From the NCBI GenBank assembly GCA_947588865.1, contig CANPYQ010000034.1, positions 1 to 11,462 of the forward strand: a stretch of DNA of 11,462 bases, written 5' to 3'. This DNA comes from an uncultured Bacilli bacterium. GTDB lineage: Bacteria > Bacillota_I > Bacilli_A > RF39 > UBA660. The translations under genes and the position numbers were made by a program. Below are positions 1 to 4,887 of this stretch, piece after piece (the first letter of the stretch is position 1; every line of letters starts with the position of its first letter). The notes below the pieces were generated by a model. It saw nothing but the letters and a program-made list of their open reading frames with translations, did no database searches and was not told where the DNA came from.

Positions 1-270
1 TAACCAACGATAGCCATGAGAAGGGAAAAGAAGATGATAATGTTCAAATAATCTACAAGCATCGATTCTATTTAATTGTCTATTAGAAGGATGAAATCTT
101 CTGTTAATCCATTTATAAAAGCCAGAACGATTAATATTCATTTCAATACATAAAGAATTAACAGAATATTTAGAAGATAATTCAAGAATTACTTCGTATT
201 CTTTTTGGAGAAAGTAATGAATACCTTTTCTCCCATACCACCTTCTTTCACAAGATACCCTTTTTTTAAT
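1..270 (-). CDS. IS3-family transposase OrfB, N-terminal fragment, runs off window
   Basis: Reading the minus strand in the -1 frame relative to orfA gives 90 open codons from 270 to the left edge. They include YSVNSLCIEMNINRSGFYKW and later FPSHGYRW. This is the OrfB N-terminal helix-turn-helix domain (HTH_21 type), followed by the start of the linker that precedes the rve/DDE integrase core. The core itself lies outside the window. The frame is closed by TAG just upstream (273-271) and contains no ATG, GTG or TTG before the internal Met of the SLCIEM stretch. OrfB therefore has no normal start of its own, and is expected to be made as a C-terminal extension of OrfA by frameshifting. Whether the element is intact cannot be judged here. 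Confidence 0.85.
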   Translation of the reverse strand, partial: MKKRVSCERRWYGRKGIHYFLQKEYEVILELSSKYSVNSLCIEMNINRSGFYKWINRRFHPSNRQLNRIDACRLFEHYHLLFPSHGYRWL

Positions 271-554
271 CTAGCAATCTCAATATCTTTCTTCATTAAG
301 GTTTTCTTAAGTTCATCAATAGATAAATCATCATAAATAGGATCAGAAGATAAATTGTTAATTAACTTAAAATCATTGACAAATTGAACTTTAGGATCAA
401 AACAGTGATTATCTTTATTATAAGAAGTAATCCATTTTTCTAAAGTTTTAAGAGGGATATTATAATTTTTAGCAGTTTTAATAGTAGAAGCATGGTGAAG
501 ACAAATATCTTCACATAATTTTTTCTTAAGATCAGTACTATAATGCATATTCAT
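189..554 (-). CDS. IS3-family transposase OrfA (helix-turn-helix)
   Basis: A 121-residue protein with the usual N-terminal transposase helix-turn-helix: the start MNMHYSTDLKKKLCEDI, then a helix-turn-helix around residues 20-45 (STIKTAKNYNIPLKTLEKWI). This domain binds the element's terminal repeats. A short coiled-coil or leucine-zipper-like stretch follows at about residues 77-98 (IDELKKTLMKKDIEIARLKK), as is common in OrfA for dimerisation. The start is the ATG at 554-552, with AAGGA at 570-566. A second ATG two codons on is possible. The frame ends with TAA at 191-189, but the functional product is probably the OrfAB fusion made by -1 slippage at 267-261, after about 98 residues. OrfA alone normally acts as a regulator of transposition in this family. 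Confidence 0.85.
   Translation of the reverse strand: MNMHYSTDLKKKLCEDICLHHASTIKTAKNYNIPLKTLEKWITSYNKDNHCFDPKVQFVNDFKLINNLSSDPIYDDLSIDELKKTLMKKDIEIARLKKGYLVKEGGMGEKVFITFSKKNTK
261..267 (-). other. Programmed -1 ribosomal frameshift site (A AAA AAA) of the IS
   Basis: In the orfA frame the codons read TTA AAA AAA GGG on the minus strand, so the heptamer A-AAA-AAA sits in the correct phase for tandem -1 slippage. After slipping, the ribosome enters the orfB frame, which is open from here to the window edge; orfB has no usable start codon of its own. IS3-family elements are known to use A-runs of this type. I did not identify a downstream stimulatory structure. Confidence 0.75.
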
Positions 555-592
555 AAAAACATCAGTCCTTTCATTGTATATATTTCAATATA

Positions 593-621
593 ATTGTATA
601 GAAAAAATAATAAATTGTCTA
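593..621 (-). promoter_or_regulatory. Probable promoter of the IS transposase genes
   Basis: On the minus strand TAGACA (621-616) and TACAAT (598-593) are separated by 17 bases. This is a good -35/-10 pair pointing into orfA, and would start transcription about 30 bases upstream of its ATG. The -35 hexamer is one copy of the TAGACA repeat found three times at this end of the element. Confidence 0.5.
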
Positions 622-674
622 TATACCCTCTCAAGTTGTCTACTTTAAGTTTACCACTACATAAATCCTGTCTA
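616..674. repeat. Three TGTCTA repeats at the IS end
   Basis: TGTCTA occurs at 616-621, 637-642 and 669-674. The first two copies share more context (TTGTCTA in both). They lie in the terminal region of the insertion sequence and may be transposase-binding sites. One also serves as the putative -35 of the orfA promoter. The function is inferred from position only. Confidence 0.4.
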
Positions 675-698
675 AAAATATGATAACATCTCATACTC

Positions 699-726
699 TT
701 GACAGGGGGGGGGGGCATGGTATACT
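699..726 (+). promoter_or_regulatory. Promoter with G11 tract in the spacer, probable phase-variation switch
   Basis: A perfect -35 hexamer TTGACA (699-704) is followed by 11 consecutive G (705-715), CATGG, and a -10 TATACT (721-726). The spacer is 16 bases. TG at 718-719 gives an extended -10 (TGG-TATACT). Transcription would start near 733, and the pilin-like gene starts at 750. A G11 run is wholly out of character for this A+T-rich DNA. Homopolymers of this length slip during replication, and each gain or loss of a G changes the -35/-10 spacing. Neisseria porA is a known case of a poly-G promoter spacer acting this way. Switching here is inferred. Confidence 0.75.
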
Positions 727-749
727 AAATAATAGGAAGAAGTGGTAAA

Positions 750-2279
750 ATGAAGAGAGGATTTACACTAGTAGAGTTACTTGCAGTGATAACAATATTA
801 GCAATAATAGCATTAATAGCAACACCAATAGTGTTAGATATAATAGAAGATTCTAAAAAACAAAGTTATATAATAAGTGCAGAAAACTATGTAAGAGCAG
901 TAGAACAAGCTTTATATTCCGAAAACTTAGAGGATGAATTTACTCCTAGTGAGTGTATTGTAATAAAAAATGGAAATATAAAGTGTGGAGAAAAAGAAAT
1001 AAAAGTAAATGTAAGTGGAAATAAACCAAAAGAAGGAACATTATTATTAAATGATAATGAAGTGAAAAAATCATTAAATTTACAATATGATGAAAAAGTT
1101 TATGTAAATAAAGAATTAGGAGAAGACTATTATATAGAAGATGAATACATTCCAGTTGCAGAAGTATATGAAGGATTATATCCGGTAATATATGATGAGG
1201 AAGAAAAATTATGGAAAATAGTAGATGAATATAGTAAGTGGTATGATTATAAGAAACAAGAATGGGCAAATGCAGTAATATTAAATAAAGGCGTAGAAAA
1301 ACAAATAGGAGATGTATTAGACATAGAAAAAGAAGTAAAAGCAATGATGGTATTCATTCCAAGATTTTCATATACAATGTATTCTAAAAATGGAATTTCT
1401 CCTGAAAATGGATCTTCTACTCCAAATATAATTGATATAAAGTTTATAGCGCAAAATGATAAAGATATTGAAATACCAGTATATACTACTTCTACAATAG
1501 AAAATTGGTATACTCATCCTGCTTTTACTTTTGGTGATAAAGAACTTAAAGGAATATGGGTAGGTAAATTTAGGGGAGGTTTTGAAAATAATGATTTTAA
1601 TGCTTTAGATAATACAGTAGTTAAGCCATATCATACAAGAGATCATAGAAATACGGAAAATAATTACTATTCAGCTTTAACATATAACGAATATATAAGC
1701 ATGGGGGATGCTCATATGGCAAAAAATACAGAATATATGGCTATAATGTATTTATATAAAAGCAAATATGGAAAATATGGAAATCCTTCATATGATGAAA
1801 AAAACAAGGGAATTTATAATCCACCACTTGGCGATAGAACAGAAGGTAGAAGTTCTGATTCATTAGGCAATGTTTGTAGCTATGATGATATAGAAGATAG
1901 AGGCGATGGAACAGGTTCATGTGGTGGAGGCGGATCTACAACAGGAAATATAACAGGAGTATACAATTCAAATTGGAATCACATGATGGCCACAATTATA
2001 GATGATGATGGATTACCTCAAATAGATGGTATATCAGGTTTTACTAAAGAAACTTTACCATCTGATTCAAAATATTATGATTCTTATACCAGTAATATCG
2101 TTGAAGATGCTTGTGGTGGTAAAATTTGCTATGGACATGGTTTTTTCTTAACTTCTATAATAGGAAGAGAATCAAATAAAGCCACGTTTCTTGAAAGAAA
2201 GATTGAAAGCACGTTTTTTAGGTCAACATTTCGCGGTTCTGGAATGGATCATACCTCATTCAGATTAGTAATATCATAA
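750..2279 (+). CDS. Prepilin-like surface protein with large C-terminal lectin/FGE-like domain
   Basis: This 509-residue protein begins with a class III (type IV prepilin) signal, MKRGFTLVELLAVITI. Cleavage would fall after Gly4, with N-methylation of Phe5, Glu9 of the mature-helix motif is present, and a hydrophobic helix spans about residues 5-32. The rest is far longer than an ordinary pilin. It contains WYDYKKQEWANAVIL (164-178), MMVFIPRFSY (199-208), THPAFTFGDKELKGIWVGKF (255-274), AHMAKNTEYM (321-330), STTGNITGVY (396-405) and a closing TFRGSGMDHTSFRLVIS. I recognise these from a widespread family in gut Firmicutes whose C-terminal part resembles the C-type-lectin/formylglycine-enzyme fold. 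The usual D-M-S-G-G-A-W-E-Y stretch after GVY is replaced here by NSNWNHMM. Four Cys (376, 391, 455, 460) could form disulfides. The start follows a GGAAGAAGTGGT ribosome site. No pilus assembly genes are nearby. Substrate and function are unknown. Confidence 0.85.
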   Translation: MKRGFTLVELLAVITILAIIALIATPIVLDIIEDSKKQSYIISAENYVRAVEQALYSENLEDEFTPSECIVIKNGNIKCGEKEIKVNVSGNKPKEGTLLLNDNEVKKSLNLQYDEKVYVNKELGEDYYIEDEYIPVAEVYEGLYPVIYDEEEKLWKIVDEYSKWYDYKKQEWANAVILNKGVEKQIGDVLDIEKEVKAMMVFIPRFSYTMYSKNGISPENGSSTPNIIDIKFIAQNDKDIEIPVYTTSTIENWYTHPAFTFGDKELKGIWVGKFRGGFENNDFNALDNTVVKPYHTRDHRNTENNYYSALTYNEYISMGDAHMAKNTEYMAIMYLYKSKYGKYGNPSYDEKNKGIYNPPLGDRTEGRSSDSLGNVCSYDDIEDRGDGTGSCGGGGSTTGNITGVYNSNWNHMMATIIDDDGLPQIDGISGFTKETLPSDSKYYDSYTSNIVEDACGGKICYGHGFFLTSIIGRESNKATFLERKIESTFFRSTFRGSGMDHTSFRLVIS

Positions 2280-2280
2280 G

Positions 2281-2301
2281 ACATTTTAAATGTTCTTTTT
2301 T
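2281..2301 (+). terminator. Weak possible terminator after the pilin-like gene
   Basis: Two bases after the stop codon, ACATT and AATGT can pair around a three-base loop, followed by TCTTTTTT. The stem is short and A/T-rich, so termination may be partial and allow read-through into ftsW. Confidence 0.4.
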
Positions 2302-2334
2302 ATATTTAATATAATAAAATATAATGGTGATAAA

Positions 2335-3426
2335 ATGAAGAATAAAAACATAGAATTAACATTATTTATAAGTGTTTTATTAATATCATTATTTGGTGTT
2401 ATTATGATTTATTCTTCATCAAATGTTTGGGCAGAGTATAAGTATAATGATCCATATAAATATTTAAAAAATCAAGGATTATTTTTTATAATTGGTATAA
2501 TATTTATGATTATAGTAAGTAAAATAGACTATAAAAAATATTTTAAATATTCTAATAAGATACTTCTAATATGTATAACATTATTAATACTTGTATTAAT
2601 ACCAGGTATAGGGACTGTTAGAAATGGATCTCGTAGTTGGTTTGGTATAGGATCATTTGGAATACAACCTAGTGAATTTGCTAAACTCGGCCTTATAATA
2701 TTTACATCTAAATATTTATCTAATAATCCAAATAGTATGAAAAATTTTAAAAAAGGTGTACTTCCAATATTAATAATAACTTTAGTTATGTTTGGAATTA
2801 TTATGTTGCAACCTGATTTTGGAACTGGAATTATACTTGTTATGACTATAATAGGTTTACTTTTTATAGCTGGATTAGATATTAAAGTGTTTATTAAATT
2901 TGCTATAGTGGGGATTATTGGAATAGTAGTTCTTATAATAGTTGCACCATATAGGTTAAAAAGAATACTTTCATTTTTAAATCCGTGGAGTGATCCACTT
3001 GGAAGTGGATTTCAAATAATACAATCTTTATATAGTATTGGACCTGGGGGATTATTTGGACTTGGATTTGGTAATTCCATTCAGAAGCATTTTTATTTAC
3101 CAGAACCTCAAACAGATTTTATATTTTCAATAATATCTGAAGAATTTGGTTTTATGGGAATAATAATTGTATCAACATTATTCATAATAATATTTTATAA
3201 CTGTCTTAAAATAAGTATGAAATGTGATAACTTATTTGGGAAATATTTGTCATTCGGAATAACCTTTGGATTGATTTTTCAATCTATACTTAATTTAAGC
3301 GTAGTAGTGGGACTTATTCCAGTTACTGGAGTAACTCTTCCGTTCCTTTCATATGGAGGTTCTAGTCTACTTATAATTATGATATCGATCGGCATTATTT
3401 TGAATGTTTCAAGATATCAAGAATAA
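2335..3426 (+). CDS. ftsW: FtsW-type SEDS peptidoglycan glycosyltransferase
   Basis: This is an integral membrane lipid II polymerase of the SEDS family, which works with a class B PBP to build septal wall. The 363-residue protein shows about ten membrane helices. Hallmark motifs are VRNGSRSWFGIG, IQPSEFAKL, LQPDFGTG, FLNPWSDPLGSGFQIIQS, YLPEPQTDFIFSIISEEFGF and PVTGVTLPFLSYGGSSL. The Asp of WSDP (residue 220) aligns with the catalytic Asp of FtsW/RodA. The EPQTDFIF and VTLPFLSYGGSS forms favour FtsW/SpoVE over RodA. A longer frame begins at an ATG at 2290 inside the putative terminator. I prefer 2335, because GGTGAT lies three bases upstream and MKNKNIELTLFISV is a normal SEDS start. The neighbouring sortase is convergent. 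FtsW versus SpoVE cannot be separated from sequence alone. Confidence 0.9.
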   Translation: MKNKNIELTLFISVLLISLFGVIMIYSSSNVWAEYKYNDPYKYLKNQGLFFIIGIIFMIIVSKIDYKKYFKYSNKILLICITLLILVLIPGIGTVRNGSRSWFGIGSFGIQPSEFAKLGLIIFTSKYLSNNPNSMKNFKKGVLPILIITLVMFGIIMLQPDFGTGIILVMTIIGLLFIAGLDIKVFIKFAIVGIIGIVVLIIVAPYRLKRILSFLNPWSDPLGSGFQIIQSLYSIGPGGLFGLGFGNSIQKHFYLPEPQTDFIFSIISEEFGFMGIIIVSTLFIIIFYNCLKISMKCDNLFGKYLSFGITFGLIFQSILNLSVVVGLIPVTGVTLPFLSYGGSSLLIIMISIGIILNVSRYQE

Positions 3427-3462
3427 AAAAAGAAAAAATATTCATTGCTTTTTTTCTCTTTT
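3427..3462. terminator. A/T-only bidirectional terminator between ftsW and sortase
   Basis: The convergent genes are separated by 15 bases. AAAAAAAGAAAAAA just after the ftsW stop can pair with the run TTTTTTTCTCTTTT at 3449-3462 around a short loop. This gives a U-rich tail in either direction. The 3' arm overlaps the last codons of the sortase gene. There is almost no G/C in the stem, so strength is doubtful. Confidence 0.5.
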
Positions 3463-4359
3463 AATAAGTTTTGCATGTAAAACGACTTTATCATAATCAT
3501 CATAACAAGTAGAAAGTGTTAATATTTTATCATTCTCATTAACTGTTGTATTAAAATTAAATGCACTTCTATTTAACAACATGTTTGCAAATTCCATAAA
3601 ACTATTACTACTATTAAAATTTGTTTTTAGATAATCATTAGTTGTAGGAATTCTATATACACTGAATACTTGCCACAAAGTGTTTTCTGATTCTGTAGAT
3701 AATTTTATAACATAATTGTTTTTATTATTGAGCCAACCACTCGTTAATATTTTTCTTAATGATCCAAACATAGTATTATCTAGTCTTCCATGAGCATAAA
3801 TAATAGTGTTTTTATCAAAATTTGATACATTATTCCTGTAATCCATGAAAACCCATCCAGCACTATTATAACTTTTATCAAATGTATGATTTAAGTAAAA
3901 ATTATTATCTGTATATTGAACAAATGGATAATTTATATTAGTTCCACCAACTTGAATCCATCCAACAGTAGATTCATTTGTTTTTTTTAATTCGCTGAAA
4001 TCTACATCTATAAGTTTCATAGTTATATATTCCCAATAGGGGTCAGATTTTGGAACATCGTTTTCAATTATTTCAGTATTTTCTGAATCTTCTTTTTCAT
4101 TTACTGTACTATTTTCAGTAGTATCTTTAATTTGATTTTTGGTATTATTTGAATCTAATTTCCACTTTATAATGTTTATTATAGAAATTATTAGTATTAC
4201 AGATAATAATATTATCATAATAAATATTATTATATTTTTCCATCTAAGTTTTCTTTTTTTCTTTTTACTTTTCACTTGAGTGTTTTTACCTTTAGAATTA
4301 AGATTATAGTTTTTTTTATATCTTTCAGTTCTACTAGAATTTATATTATTTGATTTCAA
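3442..4359 (-). CDS. Class B sortase, catalytic Arg position occupied by Lys
   Basis: This is a cysteine transpeptidase that anchors proteins to the cell wall or joins pilin subunits. The 305-residue protein has a very basic cytoplasmic N-terminus, one membrane helix at about residues 42-65, an acidic linker, then the sortase barrel. Catalytic His190 lies in IIYAHGRLDNTMFGSL and Cys285 in KILTLSTCYDD. The order and spacing match SrtB. The third catalytic residue, normally Arg in RFVVHAKL, reads Lys291 here (DKVVLHAKL). The longest frame starts at GTG 4368, but that codon lies inside the ribosome site GGAGTGAT (4371-4364). TTG at 4359-4357, eight bases after GGAG, is the likely start. No LPXTG-like or NPQTN-like substrate is visible in the window. 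Confidence 0.9.
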   Translation of the reverse strand: MKSNNINSSRTERYKKNYNLNSKGKNTQVKSKKKKRKLRWKNIIIFIMIILLSVILIISIINIIKWKLDSNNTKNQIKDTTENSTVNEKEDSENTEIIENDVPKSDPYWEYITMKLIDVDFSELKKTNESTVGWIQVGGTNINYPFVQYTDNNFYLNHTFDKSYNSAGWVFMDYRNNVSNFDKNTIIYAHGRLDNTMFGSLRKILTSGWLNNKNNYVIKLSTESENTLWQVFSVYRIPTTNDYLKTNFNSSNSFMEFANMLLNRSAFNFNTTVNENDKILTLSTCYDDYDKVVLHAKLIKREKKQ

Positions 4360-4379
4360 GATAATCACTCCTTTTTCTT

Positions 4380-4414
4380 ATTATAGCAAATATTTATTAA
4401 AATGTATAAATAAT
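4380..4414 (-). promoter_or_regulatory. Extended -10 promoter for the sortase gene
   Basis: On the minus strand TGC-TATAAT (4388-4380) is a consensus extended -10. It has a weak -35, TATACA, 17 bases further upstream. The start site would fall around 4373, giving a very short leader of about 15 bases that contains the ribosome site. Confidence 0.55.
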
Positions 4415-4564
4415 TTAAAATATTATAACATGCAAATTATCTTGACATGCTTGTTGATAGTACCTGTAGTATAATTTTTATACATAAAGATGAAAAGATA
4501 CTCTAGCGATTTAACTTATAAAATTATGGAAATGTGATTTTTTCAAAAAATTTCTTAAATCTTC

Positions 4565-4593
4565 TTTAAAAATTATCTTATTTAATATATAAT
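4565..4593 (+). promoter_or_regulatory. Probable promoter of comN-secDF
   Basis: TTTAAA (4565-4570) and a perfect TATAAT (4588-4593) are separated by 17 bases. Transcription would begin about 25 bases before the comN ATG, with a strong GGAGGAG ribosome site at 4615-4621. Confidence 0.55.
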
Positions 4594-4623
4594 GTATATG
4601 TATGTAAATATTTTGGAGGAGTT

Positions 4624-4887
4624 ATGGACATAGAATTTAATAGTATAAAAGAATTGTATGATAGACTTAAACCGGCTTTAAATGCTAAAGTAGTAGCTCT
4701 AAAGAGAAATGATTTAGATTACATAAAGGAAGAAGATATATGGAATTATCTTAAAGAAACAAAATGGTCTAAAGCAAATAATTTACTTTTATATCAAATG
4801 GTAGATGATATTTTAAACTTGAGTGATACGCAAATTGATGAATATGTAAAATCTGAAATTAGAAAAAAAGTAATTAAACCAAATTAA
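4624..4887 (+). CDS. comN: ComN-like post-transcriptional regulator
   Basis: A small 87-residue protein, soluble and without membrane segments. It reads as mostly helical: an N-terminal helix (IKELYDRLKPALNAKVVALK), then EEDIWNYLKETKW, then a C-terminal stretch SDTQIDEYVKSEIRKK. I recognise the ComN/post-transcriptional-regulator family. In Bacillus subtilis ComN (YrzD) is encoded beside secDF and acts on the comE mRNA, and the same neighbourhood here supports the call. It has the best ribosome site in the window (GGAGGAG). Its TAA stop (4885-4887) shares one base with the proposed ATT start of secDF, so translation of the two is likely coupled. A role in competence here is not shown, since no com genes are visible. 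Confidence 0.75.
   Translation: MDIEFNSIKELYDRLKPALNAKVVALKRNDLDYIKEEDIWNYLKETKWSKANNLLLYQMVDDILNLSDTQIDEYVKSEIRKKVIKPN

Larger units (their letters stand above)
1..674 (-). mobile_element. IS3-family insertion sequence, 5' part only
   Basis: Two overlapping minus-strand frames form the orfA/orfB arrangement of IS3-family elements, with a -1 slippery run between them. The element is cut by the left window edge, so the DDE catalytic domain and the far inverted repeat are not visible. The upstream end is uncertain. The last repeat-like unit is TGTCTA at 669-674. A terminal TG on the minus strand could also be the TGTAGTGG whose first base is at position 661. No target duplication can be tested without the other end. 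Family assignment is firm; the right boundary is a guess within about 15 bases. Confidence 0.8.
4360..4623. other. Intergenic region between divergent sortase and comN-secDF
   Basis: A 264-base A+T-rich gap that holds the divergent promoters. On the plus strand it also contains TTGACA (4442-4447) and a small inverted repeat GTATAA-TTT-TTATAC (4469-4483) that includes a TATAAT. The TTGACA is 22 bases from that TATAAT, too far for a normal promoter; at 17 bases the hexamer is TGTAGT. I recognise no riboswitch or RNA gene here. Confidence 0.5.

Noticed and set aside
946..1344. Minus-strand open frame of 132 codons inside the pilin-like gene
   Set aside because: Leu/His/Ile-rich composition is a shadow of the purine-rich sense strand; no ribosome site and a clear gene on the other strand.
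2290..2334. Upstream ATG giving a 15-residue N-terminal extension of FtsW
   Set aside because: The ATG lies in a putative terminator stem with no ribosome site; the ATG at 2335 has GGTGAT at proper spacing and gives a normal SEDS N-terminus.
4469..4483. Inverted repeat GTATAA-TTT-TTATAC as an operator
   Set aside because: Six A/T-rich base pairs are expected by chance in this DNA, and no regulator gene is nearby.
4490..4537. A 15-codon frame starting MKRYSSDLTYKIMEM, similar to the start of OrfA-type transposases
   Set aside because: Too short, no ribosome site, no homology continuing after the stop. It could be a decayed IS remnant, but the match is only a few residues.
4360..4623. Possible riboswitch or small RNA in the sortase-comN gap
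   Set aside because: I could not match conserved cores of known riboswitches, and no strong hairpin with a T-tract is present.
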